The notes under the pieces are model-generated. The model did not search any database, was not told the origin of the DNA, and was given only the letters and a program-made list of their open reading frames with translations. Below are positions 1 through 11,326 of a stretch of DNA of 64,000 nt, piece after piece (positions within the stretch are counted from its first letter, which is position 1; every line of letters begins with the position of its first letter). Source of the stretch: Chlorops oryzae (lineage: Eukaryota > Arthropoda > Insecta > Diptera > Chloropidae); NCBI GenBank assembly GCA_020466095.1, contig CM035808.1:72781188-72845187 (forward strand), written 5' to 3'. The translations under genes and the position numbers were made by a program.

Positions 1-573
1 GGTGGCCAAGCCAGGATTGACGGCCAGGAAGGTTTTGCTGTGTGTTTGGTGGGATTGGTAGGGAATTATCTACTATGAGCTGCTCCCATACGGCAAAACT
101 CTTAACTCGGAACTCTACTGTCAACAATTGGACCGTCTGAAGGTAGCAATCGCCCATAAGCGGCCAGCTTTGGCCAATAGGAGAGGAATTGTGTTCCATC
201 AGGACAACAACAGGCCACACACATCGATAGTGACTCGCCAGAAGCTCCGGGAGTTTGGTTGGGAGGTTCTTCTGCATCCACCTTATAGTTTGGACCTGGC
301 ACCAAGTGATTACCATCTGTTCCTGTCCATGGCGAACAATTTTGCTGGTGAAACATTCGCTTCAAGAGAGGCTTCTGAAATTCGACTGTCTCAATTTTTT
401 GCTAATAGGAACGAGGGCTTCTATGAGAGAGGCATAATGAAATTACCTTTAAAATGGCAACAAGTTATCGAACAAAACGGCGCATATTTGACCTAAATCG
501 GGTCATTCTAACTATCTTAAATAAAGCCCTCAATTTAATGCAAAAATAATGGATTTCTTTTTACTACACCTAA
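1..573 (+). mobile_element. mariner element, 3' part (irritans-like)
   Basis: The window opens inside a mariner transposon. The transposase C-terminal half is followed by a short 3' UTR and an end (ctacacctaa then TA) that matches the TTAGGT-type terminus of irritans-subfamily mariners. The TA at 574-575 is both its flank and the left flank of the next transposon. The 5' half lies outside the window. Confidence 0.85.
2..496 (+). pseudogene. mariner transposase, C-terminal part with one stop
   Basis: Cut-and-paste DDD transposase of the mariner family (DD34D). The first catalytic Asp is in WWDW near the window edge, the second in FHQDN and the third in APSDYH, with 34 residues between the last two as expected for mariner. 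The reading frame is continuous from base 2 apart from a TAG at 56-58 just after WWDW, so this copy is inactive. The protein ends normally (QNGAYLT, stop at 494-496). Confidence 0.9.
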
Positions 574-575
574 TA

Positions 576-1680
576 TTAGGGTGCTCCTTAATTTGAAAGT
601 TGCCGGGCTACCTCGTCATTCGGTTCTCCAACCTAATAAACGAACTCATGTTTTTTTGTTGTTGTTTTAATTGAGTTTTAAGGGTCGCTACCACGGCTCA
701 AAGTTTGAAAATTTTGCCTGCCTAAAAATATACTAATTTAAAATACGAAACGAAAAATCAAATTTCTTTCAACTTTATCGAAGTTTACAAGGTATTCTTT
801 TAGGCAGAATTTTTTACTGGTGAAAAATTACAGCAAAAAGTACCCTAATACAAATAAATGTACATTGCTAGCATAATTTGTTGATTCAATGACTTTTTTA
901 ATAAATAAAATTCTTTTTTGTTAAGTTTTTATTAAAAATATGACTTTTTTGTTCAAACAATAAGAATCAGATAGCTGTCGGAATCGGAATAAAAACGGAC
1001 CGAAATCTTCTGTTAGATATATCGATTTGGCTGATTTTATTTTTGAGTCGAAATATGTATTGGTTCTTAATGCCATATAACCCCACTCCAGCAGTTTGTC
1101 TCTTAGAAATGTATAAAATCTACAACCAGATTCTGTAACAGGCCAGAATACGGTGGTTTTTTGCGAAAATTTTTCGTGACGCACTTCAATCTCTAATCTC
1201 AATTGATAATTCAGATTCTGAAAGTCTGATACTTTCATTTGTATCACCGACGGCACCCTAAAGTATAACTCGAAATTTGCTTTAAAAAGTCACATTTGAA
1301 ATAAACAGAATAAATTTTAAAAAATAAAATCAAATTCATAACATATTTTTAGGCACGATTTTTTAAGTTTATACTTATCCCAAACTATGACCCATTGTAA
1401 CAACCCCTAAAACTCAATTTAAAAAAATTTTTTAAATCACACGTGTGTTATTTAGGTGGTAGAAGCGAATGGCGAGCTCTAACCACATAATTTTCGTTTT
1501 GTTAGTTAGTAAAAATCCTTCAAAGAATACGTTTTCCAACTTTTCATTTGCTGGTAGCGACCCCTAAAACTCAATGTAAAAAAGAAAAAAAAATCTCCAG
1601 TTCATTTTTTAGGTAGTAGAACCGAATGGTGAGGTAGCCCGGTAACTTTTCGAAATTTCGCAATTTAAGGAGCACCCTAA
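576..1680. mobile_element. TA-flanked inverted-repeat DNA transposon, about 1.1 kb
   Basis: The ends are inverted copies of TTAGGGTGCTCCTTAA flanked by TA on both sides (574-575, 1681-1682). The inverted similarity runs on for roughly 150 bp with mismatches, including the shared blocks CGGGCTACCTC and GGTCGCTACC. A 111-codon minus-strand ORF (921-1256) has no motif I recognise and may be chance. TA duplication suggests a Tc1/mariner-superfamily passenger, but no transposase identifies the owner. Confidence 0.75.
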
Positions 1681-3224
1681 TACATATATATATATTGTTT
1701 GGCTCCGGTCCAAGCCAACGCATGGATTAGGCTGCCTTTAGTGTGGTTAATTGCTCAAAGGCTGTTACAGAGGGTAATAGGAGAATTAGTGCTGATAGAG
1801 AGAAGCCAGGTCATGCCTCTTGAGCCGTGTGTAGCTGTTTGTTAATAACAAATTTCTGGCTAATGAGTTCGGATGTTGAGACAACCGAGTGCTGTATTTG
1901 CGACTTAATGAAATAAGTTCGTTTTTGACCATCGGGATACAAAGGTCCTTGTGTATGTTTTCGTTCTTAATGAACCATAGAGCACCAGTGACAGTCCGAA
2001 GGATTTTAGACTGTGAGCGTTGTATAATGTCTGTTATAGAATTACTCGCTTTTCCTCAGAGCTGGGAGCCATAAGTCCATATAGGCTTAAGTGTTGCGTT
2101 ATAAAGAAGCACTTTGTGTTCGAGCCGCAATAGTGACTTACTGTTGAGTAGCCAGTGCAGTTTTTGGGCGCTCAGCTTCATTTGGGTGCGTTTTGCCTCA
2201 ATATGTTTGCGCCATGTGAGTCGGCAATCTAAGTGAATGCCTAGATATCTTACTTCATTGGCCTGTGGAACTCGTGTGCTGTTAAGCATAATTGGAGGGC
2301 AAGTCTCGCGACGCAGCGTGAAAGTTATGTGGATGCATTTGCTTTCATTTACTTTTATTCTCCAGTTCACAAGCCAGTCTTCAACAATATGAAGATGATT
2401 ATTAAGAACTCGAGAGGCGACCGCAGGGTCGTTGTGTGCATACAAAATTGCTGTGTCATCTGCAAATGTAGATGTGAATAGCTCTGGGGAAACAGGCAGG
2501 TCAGCCGTGTATATCAAATATAACAATGGCCCGAGGACGCTGCCTTGAGGTACGCCTGCTGAGATGTGGAACTCATTCGTCGTGTGAGTTCCATATCTAA
2601 TTTTGAACTTCCTTTCAGAGAGGTACGATTGTAGGACTTTGTGGGTATTATTGGGTAGTGTTTGTTTTATTTTAAACACTTAACCAGAATGCCAAACCTT
2701 GTCAAAGGCTTGTGTAATATCCAGAAATATGGCAGAGCAGTATTTCTTTTTTTCGAACGCGTTTCTGATTTCGGTAGTAACTCTGTTTACCTGTTCAATA
2801 GTACCATGTTTTTTTCGAAAACCAAACTGGTGCTCGGGGATTACTCTGGAGCTTTGCAAAGTCGGTAAAATTTTTGCCAAGAGACATTTTTCAAAATTTT
2901 TTGAGAATACTGGCAGTAGACTAATTGGCCTATATGATGATGGCAATGAGGAATCTTTTCCTGGCTTAGGGATCATGATGATGTTTGAAATTTTCTAGGC
3001 TCGAGGGTAAAATCCTATTCTTAATATAGCATTAAATATGAAGAGTATTAGTCTTGTGGCTGCGGCCGGGAGTTGTTGTATCATCTGTGGCGTGATAAGA
3101 TCAAAGCCTGCTGCCTTTTTTGGGTTAAGCTCTTTAATGATAGTTTGAACTTCTTTATGCTGAAATGCACGTATATTTTCGTTTAGACGTGGGTTAGTTT
3201 GTGGTAAACGGTAAGGGGTGTGTT

Positions 3225-3775
3225 CGTGTTCGCCGCCGCAGCTACGCAGCCGAACCTTTAAAGCGCGGCGAACTAATCGATCTTTTCTTTTTTTCTGTAC
3301 GACTTCGAAAGTTCGAGTTCGAGCGATTTTTGGCCCTTCAACGCATACCATTCGTACAAGTAGTTTCGCTCAGTAAAGTCCGTGCGCGCATCATCGCCCC
3401 CATTACAAATATAACCAACAAAAAAACCAAACTCCCTTAAACAAAAAACAAAACAAAAAAAATACAATATGATGAACTAATAAAGAAAAACAGTGAACTC
3501 AATTAATAAATTTTTAAATACAAAACCAACTACAAAAAAGAAGAAAAAAATTAGTGAGCTAAGAAAAAGAAGAAAAAAATTAGTGAGCTAAGAAAAAGAA
3601 GAAAAAATTAATGAGCTAAGAAAAAGAAGAAAAATTAGTGAATTAAGAAAAGGAAAAAGAAATCCCAAATAAAAAACCCAACTCAAAAATCATATCCGCG
3701 CCGCGCAATCCACAAATAGCCCCAATTCACCATCTGCGAGCCCAGCGAGAAACAGGTACGTGCCCTTCATCCTTT
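3225..3775. other. Unidentified insert inside LINE 1 ORF2
   Basis: LINE coding similarity stops after FKPNPPT (minus strand, near 3780) and resumes at HTPYRLPQ (near 3225). The segment between has a GC-rich end (3225-3390) followed on the plus strand by a strongly A-rich part with short tandem repeats. This composition resembles the 5' leader of another retroelement, but I see no protein domain and could not define a target duplication. Confidence 0.55.
3535..3655. repeat. Short tandem repeat, about 30-bp unit, 4 copies
   Basis: The unit is a run of aagaagaaaaa followed by attagtgagctaag. It occurs four times with small length changes in the A-runs, inside the unidentified insert. Confidence 0.8.
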
Positions 3776-5023
3776 AAAGAATAAACAGGGTGGTAGGTGG
3801 ATTAGGCTTAAAAACGTTTTCTAGGTACTTAGCAAAAAGATAAGCTTTTTCTTCATCCTTTCTAGCCCAACTTCCAGTGTTAGTACGCAGGGGTGATACG
3901 TTTATTTTGGGTGCCTTCACCTTTTTGTTTGTTTTCCATAGAGAGTAGTTATTTTCGGTTGTTGGGCTCAATTTTCGTGTGAAGTTTTCTAAATTAGTTC
4001 TCAGATCATTATCAAGAGCTTCTCTTAGGCGCTTAGTTGCTTGTGTTAAGTTGTACTTTGCGGAGGGTGATCTTTGACGCTGCCATTCTCTTGGTAGGCG
4101 TCTTCTTTCTCGAACAAGGGTTTCGATCTCGCTTGAAGTATATCTTCGAGGTATTGTTGGGTTTCTGATTGATTTTGGGGTAGCGTTAACTGCGGCCGAT
4201 ATTATGATATCGTTTAGTTCTGTTATGGCTTCCTTAATATCACTTTCGCTCCGGAGGATCGTGTTCTCGTTCATATGAGAGCTAACATATTTTTTAAACT
4301 TAAGCCAGTCGGTTTTCTTTGTTATAATTCTCCCGGGTTTTTCAATGAGTGTGGGTACGCCCATCATTGTTATTATAATAGGGGAATGATCGGATGACAG
4401 ATCGAAGCTGGGTTCAGCATGTAATTCGCTACGATCAAAGTTTTTGCTGACTGCAAAATCAATGAGGTCGGGTTTTTTTTGCAAGTCGGAAGGGCAGTAA
4501 GTGGGTTGACCTGTTGAAATGCAGTCAAAATTTTCACGACTATTTATTATAAGTGAATATAATTGTCGCCCTTTGGGGTTAATTAATCTAGAGCCCCAGT
4601 GTGGGTGCTTAGCATTATAATCCCCAGCTGCTATAAATTTGTTGCCAAGCTTTTGGAAGTACTCTAAAAATTGTGTACCAGTAACAGAAAATCTCGGTGG
4701 GCAGTAAACTGCACTTAAAGCGATAATGCTGTTACCATAATGCAATGAAATAGAGGTTGCTTGTAGGTAATTTTGGGGAAATGCATCCATTAAATTGTGT
4801 TTTATTCGAGTTTTAATCAAAACACCGGTGCCGCCGTGTGCCTTTCCATCTGGGTGATGAGTGCCATAAAACGTATAATTTTAAATAGTAAAATTATTTT
4901 TGCTTGTAAGGTGGGTTTCACTGACGAGCATTACGTCAATTGAATGTAATTCAAGAAATGTTTGAATTTCAAGCTTGTGTTGTCGAATGCCGTTAGCATT
5001 CCAATGACAAATTTTTAAGACAC

Positions 5024-5450
5024 TCATTTCTCTGCAATTAGAATTTGCATGAGTTGGCTTTGAGCACGCATCCTCTCTTGCAGCATTGATTGCACAGTTG
5101 AAGTGAGCTGCATCATGCAGTTAGTCAAATTCGAGATCATTGATTCCAAATTTGATATGGCACCTTGAGGGTGTACCGCAGTGTTCGACCTGACAGCGTC
5201 AGCGTACGAAATATTCATAGGAGTACGACCAGGATGTGCTGCTGTCGCAAAAGATGCTTGAGGTTGGGTCGCAGTGTTAGACTTTACTGCGTCAGCATAT
5301 GAAAATGCTTTGGGAGGAAGAGCAGCTGATGCTGGCCCTTGATGGCTTGCCAAGAAGTTCGGAACTTCTTGGTGAGTTTTCCGCTTGGGTTGGTCTTTTT
5401 TTTTATTGCCATGTAGATTGGGCATCCACGATAACTCGCTTTATGGTTAC
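5024..5450 (-). pseudogene. LINE 1 ORF1, C-terminal part (downstream of hAT-1)
   Basis: Remainder of the Gag-like ORF1 after the hAT-1 insertion. It starts in the middle of the third zinc knuckle (visible here as CSGNHKASYRGC), then has a basic stretch, two SYADAV-type repeats (SYADAVKSNTA, SYADAVRSNTA) and a Gln/Met-rich tail likely to form a coiled coil. A frameshift lies in the A-run near 5397-5405. The stop TGA overlaps the ORF2 ATG by four bases, the usual translational coupling arrangement in this clade. Confidence 0.8.
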
Positions 5451-5458
5451 CACTACAG

Positions 5459-6156
5459 TAAAGGCGTGCATTGTTACACCAACACATACCAATTCCGTAT
5501 GCTCATTATTTTCAGATAGTGCTTGTGTGGTATTTTACGCTTGCTGGTATAGTCGATATTGTTACTCTCTCTGTTATGTGAAGTTAACTTGAGTACGAGA
5601 GAACAAGTATACCAAAAACCAGATCTACCAACTACCAGAGCGAACTCTCTCAAGCAGTTAGGGCAGATGCTGGTATCAATACTTAGAGTACCGTAAGTAT
5701 AGCAGCGATGGACAATATGCGAATAGGGGATGCTTTAATAAGAGAACCACGTCGAAAAGGTGTCGAGCTCGCTTGCTCGCTGAAAAATGCACTGCACTGT
5801 GTACCCATAGAAGCGATCGCCTATCAAAAGGCGAAATGGAAACTGCGACTGTGTTAGTAAGAGAGTCAGAAACAGCTAACAACGAAAGGAGAAGCTAAAA
5901 TTAGCTGGCATTCAAAGATAAACGTAGCGTAAAAAAGCTATCTTTAGTATATTTTGGCTCTTTTTCGCTTTTTGGCTATTAATATTTGGTCTATTGCAAT
6001 GCCGACCTCTGAGCTGAAAATAAAACAGGACAATTTTTTCACTCATACAAAAATATATCACTTTATTTTTAATAAAAATATCATAAATATAACAAAATAG
6101 TATCACTTCATGACTAAAATTTAAAGCGTTGCTATATAAAGCTATTAATGCTGAAT
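5459..6156. other. hAT-1 3' noncoding region
   Basis: Between the left inverted repeat and the transposase stop there is noncoding sequence. It contains repeated short motifs such as tgctggtat and gagcgaactctctc and an A/T-rich stretch at 5930-6150. No second gene is supported. Confidence 0.6.
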
Positions 6157-8024
6157 TCAATTCTTTGAATTTATATTTATAAATATGATTTCGTTAAACG
6201 ATTTTGCATTCTTTCCAATATGAGACCTTTTATCAGTAATTAATGTTCGTGCAATTGAGAAAACCCGCTCTGAAGACGCACTGCTAGCTGGAATAGCTAA
6301 TATTCTACAACTTAATTTGTACAAATATGGGAATTCGTTTTTGTGATCATTCCACCACTTCAAAATATTGAAGTCATCGTGAAGAGATACCACTGTGTTC
6401 TTGTATTTACTAATTTCACTTTCAATATTCAAATTTCGGGAATTCGAAGATACTTGTAATGGTGGAGCATACCGTTCAAATAAACTAAACAGTCTAGACG
6501 AATGACTTGTTACAGTTTCAGAAGGTATACTGGAATAGTCTGCATAGGAGCCTAATAAACTTTTACATTTACTGACGATTTCATCCTGCTCTTCTGATGA
6601 GAGATGTGACAGTTGATTTGCCGGAGGGAATAAAAACATCCCAATTTTGTGGTAAATAGAAAGGTTTGCTTCTACCAATGATGTTAAGGTGTCCAATAAC
6701 TTATTTTTGAAGTCCATTACGAAGACTGGCTCATTATTCATTGTGCTGCATGCTGTCTTAAGATATTGAATATTTGCAATTGCTAAATGCAATGTTGAAT
6801 ATGAAGAACCCTCAAGTTCCTGAGAAGAATCTTTGAAGGGTTTTAAAACGCTGATTAATTTCTCCAAATGATATTCCTGTAGTATACTGAATTTATCAGT
6901 AAGATGTTTTTCTTGCAATATTTTCTGAATTTCAGAAAAATTCGCTTTAATAGATGAGAGCGTAAAATAAACTGTATTCCATCTAGTCGGTGAGAAACTT
7001 TTCAATGTTGTCGCTAAATCGCAATTCAATCCAGATTTTTTAAAATATTTTACTAGCTTCGAAGCTGCTGTGATGATTTCTTCAATCTGCGGAGAAGTTT
7101 TTATGCACTTTTCTATTGCATTGTGAATCAGATGATTTACACAAAATATATTCTCGTGATCCTTGAAAGCAGCTTTCATGTTACTGCCTCTGTCTGTCAC
7201 CATAACTGTGGGATCACTTAAGGAGCATGTAAATTCGTTTAACAAATTTTCAACCTTTTTCCTTATGTTAGAGCCTATTGGTAAAGAAATAAAAATAAAG
7301 AGAAATTTTGAAAATGAAAAATATCAATAAAATTCAATAAATAATATTGTGTGTAATAAAAAATGTGGTTGAATCGTAAAAATTACTTACTTGTATTTGT
7401 CATGCCTAATAATTTGCTTTTGTATTCTCCATTCATAATATAATGCACTGTTACAGCAATATATGATAATTTTAAATAATTATCAGTCCAAAGGTCAGAT
7501 GTTAGACCATATCCAATATTTTGCACACTACATATTTCATCTTTCAGCTTTGCAAAATGAATTTCGTATCGATTTGCTACATTCCTGTAAAGCGTAGTGG
7601 GATGCGGCAACAGTGTGTCGACATTAATGTTTGGACCAAGCTTACTGCCGAAGGAGAGCATAAGCTTAGAATATGCCTTCAGACCATCATCTTTTACAAT
7701 TGAGTATGGTCGAATATCTCGGCAAACCCACTCAGTCACAGCTTCAGTACAAGCCCTTTTAAATTCCGGACCAGCTTCAATTAATTCTTGGCTGCTGCCA
7801 TTTTTGGCTACCACGAAGCACTTGTGCTTGGCTAAATTGGACATCGCATTTCGGTGATATTTCAACACATTCGTACAAATTCGGCACGCTACAACACTTT
7901 CAATTTCGACGTCCTGGTTATTTTTAATGGAGCCAAAAGTCTCCCACACCTTGCTGCGCCCTCGCTTTTCTGCAATTTTATAGACGCCTTCAACGATTTT
8001 CTTTTTTATTTCCTCATTGCTCAT
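6157..8024 (-). CDS. hAT-1 transposase, two exons, apparently intact
   Basis: Cut-and-paste hAT transposase, about 583 aa. Exon 1 is 8024-7391 and exon 2 is 7274-6157, with an intron at 7275-7390 (donor GTAAGTAA, acceptor ACCAATAG) that keeps the frame. An N-terminal BED-like finger shows CRIC and LAKHKC. The first catalytic Asp is in LWTDNY, the second in VTDRGS; the hAT RW signature is SPTRWNTVY and the catalytic Glu is in SSASSERVFS within the C-terminal dimerisation region. No stop or frameshift was seen, so the enzyme could be active. It is closest in style to hobo/Hermes/BED-type hATs, by recall only. Confidence 0.88.
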
Positions 8025-9787
8025 GTTACGGTTTTCCTATTCAATTATACAAGCGAGCTCATAGATTTATAAAATTTTTTAAAATTTAATTTTTATATTA
8101 CCTCAGACATTATGTTGTACGTGTTTTTTTAAATTAAAAAAATAAACGCTTGACTCGACTTAACTTTCTTGATAATTGTTTTCAACTTCACTTGACACTT
8201 GACACTTCAACGAATGACCTAGCTTCCGCTATTGTAACACCTTAATGGTTTTGTGTCCTTTATTTACCTAATTACTCGATTTAAAAAATCATAGGCAACA
8301 GAGATTTCGTGAAAAAACTGCGTTTTTTAAGAAAAAAAGGTACTCATTACCATTCTAGGTGCAATAAAAAGATTATTCTTATCCTTAGATTGTTTGAACA
8401 AATGCACAAATTTCTACGAAATTAGGTAGTCCACGAAATATGTACCAAACCGCCCTCGAATATTTTATTGCATATTCGGGTTTTTCCGATAAACAAAAAG
8501 GATTTGTTTCTGGCCACAGATCAGTTCCGTGCGTAATAATTTTATTGCATCATTATAAATATGTAACAAGTTAGAGTGTTTTAGTCAGGCGAGCCTGACA
8601 ATAAAATACCCGACACATACACACATGTTCAAATAATTTTTAATATCAAGAGATGTTTAAGGCCATAAGGGGAAGCATATACCGACTTTTGTTAAATCTC
8701 TTTATGAAAACTGCCCTTTTCCCACCCCCACTTGTCCAATTATTTTGAATTTTAATCGGAGGCTTAAGTATAGGCTCAAATCCTAAGTTTCATTGAAATA
8801 TTTCGAAAAAGTCCGATTTTGAGGCAGCTTTGGAATTTTTGTGGCATACCCTAGTACTGGAGGTACCCTTATTAATGGACCGATCAAGAACATTTTTGGG
8901 CAGGATGTTGATGGCTACAAAGGAAGTATAAGTGCCAATTTTTGTTCAAGTCCCATTGGCGATGCGGGAGTAGGATACCATTTTCGAAAAACGCCCTTCT
9001 GCCACGTCCATTTTTCTAATTTTTGTAAATCACATTAATTGGCCTAAAATATGATCAAATGCCAAATTTCATCAAAATATCTTGAAAAACACCGATTTTA
9101 GAGCAGTTTTTGTGATTTTTATAACAGACCCTAGTACTGGAGGTACCCCTAAAAATGGTCCGATCGGGTCCATTCTCGAACTTGTTCTTACTCATGTGCT
9201 TGTGAGCACGCATAGCAAATTTCGTCAAGATAGCTCAACTCCTTCGATAAGAAAACTGTATACAAACAGACGGACAGACAGAAAGGTCAAAATAACATAT
9301 TCCTGACAAAAATCATCGAAATCAGCCCACAGCATCAAACCTCAGCGGTTAAATGGGACCATAAATATTTTGTCAATCACATTTCAAGTTGAAATTTTGA
9401 AAGTTCCAAACCAGTGCTAGGTACTCAAAACAAACGTTCATACTTTTGTATGTGCATGCTAGCGTCGACATTCATGCTAGCATTTTCGATCACCGCTGTT
9501 CCTAGCAATGCCGCAGCTAAAATACCAGCAGTACCATTAGGTACTTACGTATCCGCATTAGTAGAAGAGGGAACTGTTTCTTTTATGCCAGTGTAAAATA
9601 TAAGGGTTGTTTGGCAGTTTTAGTGCGCTGAGTATAGAGCGCAAGAGAACGCAATAACAGCCATACCTGCAGCAGCATCAATACCATAAGTATTATACCT
9701 TTTTTGTGTTTGTTACCAGCAGTATCAGGTACTTATCTGGTATAACTGTTTTGCCAATACTTGTTGGTATACCTTTGCACGCCTTTA
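8025..9787. other. hAT-1 5' noncoding region with a repeated module
   Basis: 1.7 kb without a supported gene. A block CCCTAGTACTGGAGGTACCC occurs at 8849 and again at 9129, with similar context around both (cgatttt, gagcagttt, aatggaccgatc), giving a diverged 280-bp direct repeat. Near 9260 is an acagacggacagacag tract of a kind common in fly dispersed repeats. The module may be a separate old insertion in the hAT. Confidence 0.6.
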
Positions 9788-10998
9788 CACTACAGTTGCT
9801 GCATTTTCTTACATCAGGGTTGTCTTCATCAACTTGACAAGAGTACAAAGAATGCCGATCTCCACATGTAGCGCACACGGGGTGCAAAGTGCAATAGTTT
9901 TGCAAGTGACCAAATTCTTGGCAATTAGAGCATTGAACCGGTCCTTTCCGCTAATGAGGCTCTTCGACCGTAATTGTTTATTGGGTGGACCTCGTTCTTT
10001 TTTAGTTTTTGGGAGGGAGCTGAAGGATCAAGCTAAATGCGATATAGGGGTTGCGGAATATTTTGTTTGTTTTTAATATTAAAAACTGTTTTCGTTGGAA
10101 AACCTGCAGCTTGCAGAGCGCCTTTGATCTCTGCTGGGTCAACTGAGGGCTCGATCCCTTTTATTACTACCACTAAACCTTTGCTTGCTTTAAGCTGGTA
10201 GGTATAGTAGCTTTTTTTGAGTGCATCAAAGTGATTCACCAGGGTACGATAGTGGGTTTCCGTATAAATTTGTATTTTAGTTTCTTTCACGTTACCCCTT
10301 TTAATGGAAACAACGTAAAAGTTGCTACTGCCAATGGAACGAGCGATAGTTGCTACTAGAGCGTTGGAACATTCCTCACGCAAGTAGATTGGGAGAGGCT
10401 TGATTTTCTTGATGGGGTTTGGTGTAGATGATTCATTATCATTTTTGCTAGGAAGCAGCGCGAATCTATTTTGGCTTGAGCTAGTAGCAGTACTCGTTGA
10501 TGCATTGGGTTTCAATACTTTTAGAGCCTTCTGTCCTTTCATTTTTTGAGGACTCAATTTCCGCTTAATGTTCACGTAGCGATCCATGCCTGTCTGCACT
10601 GCCGACCCTTTTTGCTTTTCGTGGACGCCAACGTTTTTTGCTATAGCGGCAGCGGCGCTAGCATTCACTTGAGCAGAGCGCACGGCTGAGCTCTGAGCAG
10701 CAGTTTGAGCAGCAATTTCGCTTTGTCTGCTGTATTCTTCTTTTGACTTAGTGTTTGTCAGTATGTCGGTTGTTTCTGCGTTTTGCAGTGATGCTGTTGT
10801 TGTTGTTGTTGAAGAGGTAAGGCTCGCAATAAGAGCAGAAACCGTTGACGTTGAAGCTGTGTACTTAGGACTAGCAAAAGTATTAGTTGGCGTACTTACT
10901 TCGATCGAGCAGGGAGTATTGGAGCTTGTAGGCAGCAAGGGTAGTTCATTTACTGCATTTGTTTGCTGCGGTGTGCGGGAAAGCTTGTCTGAAGTCAC
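9788..10998 (-). pseudogene. LINE 1 ORF1, N-terminal part
   Basis: Gag-like nucleic-acid-binding protein of the LINE. It starts at ATG 10998 with a Ser/Thr/Ala-rich low-complexity region, then a basic segment and an RRM-like region (HYRTLVNHF to AAGFPTKTV). After a frameshift near 10030 come zinc knuckles CSNCQEFGHLQNYC (CX2CX4HX4C) and CATCGDRHSLYSC (CX2CX3HX4C). The third knuckle is cut by hAT-1. The usual job of this protein is RNA packaging and chaperoning. Confidence 0.85.
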
Positions 10999-11326
10999 CG
11001 AGTGAAGGTTCTGCAGAGCATTTTGTTGTTGGAACGATTCGGTTACACTGTGCGAGCGACGTCGGCCGCACGGCGGCGAACGTTGAACACTTATTTTTTT
11101 TCAATTTTTTTTTTCTTCTTTCTCTTTTTTTGTTTTTTTTTCACGTACACTTTTCGCGCACTAGAAGAGTCACTGTCTCTAATTTTTTATTTGATTTTTT
11201 GTACTATTTTTATTATTATTAATTTAATTTCGATTTAATTCGGTTGATTTATTTTTTTTTTATTATTTTTTTTTTTATTAAAAAAAAAATAAATAAAAAT
11301 AAAAAATTAAAAAATAAAAACAAGCA
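10999..11326. other. LINE 1 5' UTR and A/T-rich junction
   Basis: Up to about 11185 this is probably the LINE 5' UTR read on the minus strand: a GC-rich segment at 11035-11085, then pyrimidine runs on plus. From 11185 to 11320 it is A/T-only low complexity with poly-T and poly-A runs. The BEL/Pao coding sequence starts abruptly after it. No gene seen. Confidence 0.55.

Larger units (their letters stand above)
1785..5027 (-). pseudogene. LINE 1 ORF2: endonuclease-reverse transcriptase
   Basis: Encodes the apurinic-type endonuclease and RT used for target-primed reverse transcription. The ATG at 5027-5025 overlaps the ORF1 stop as ATGA. The endonuclease shows WNANGI, SETH, AAGDYNAKH and SSDH. 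The RT shows KAAGFDLI, the palm segment FLDITQAFDKVWH, GVPQGSVLGPLLY and the catalytic FADDTA. The C-terminal part ends at a TAA at 1785-1787. Damage: TAA in the endonuclease near 4880, the 3225-3775 insert, a stop at about 2977-2995, and a TGA near 2054 (Trp in the related LINE 2). The clade assignment rests on FADD and ORF layout; the family was not named. Confidence 0.85.
5459..9787 (-). mobile_element. Complete hAT transposon (hAT-1), 4.3 kb
   Basis: The ends are inverted TAAAGGCGTGCA. They are flanked by a perfect 8-bp duplication CACTACAG at 5451-5458 and 9788-9795, diagnostic of hAT. The insertion splits the third zinc knuckle of LINE 1 ORF1; the reading frames on either side meet exactly at the duplicated octamer. 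It carries one transposase gene on the minus strand and about 1.7 kb of noncoding 5' sequence (8025-9787). Confidence 0.93.
1683..11185 (-). mobile_element. Jockey-clade LINE 1, interrupted
   Basis: Non-LTR retrotransposon on the minus strand. From its 5' end it has an A/G-rich 5' UTR (about 10999-11185), ORF1 (Gag-like, three zinc knuckles), ORF2 (AP endonuclease plus reverse transcriptase) and a short 3' UTR ending in a TA-rich tail near 1683-1697. It is split by hAT-1 (5459-9787) inside ORF1 and by an unidentified insert (3225-3775) inside ORF2. Several stops and frameshifts show it is dead. The exact 5' end is an estimate because the flank is A/T-rich. Confidence 0.85.

Noticed and set aside
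921..1256. 111-codon minus ORF in the TA-flanked transposon as a transposase
   Set aside because: No catalytic or DNA-binding motif recognised; kept only as a note.
3201..3467. Overlapping ORFs at the LINE 1 insert boundary
   Set aside because: They cross the insert junction and have no conserved motif; probably chance.
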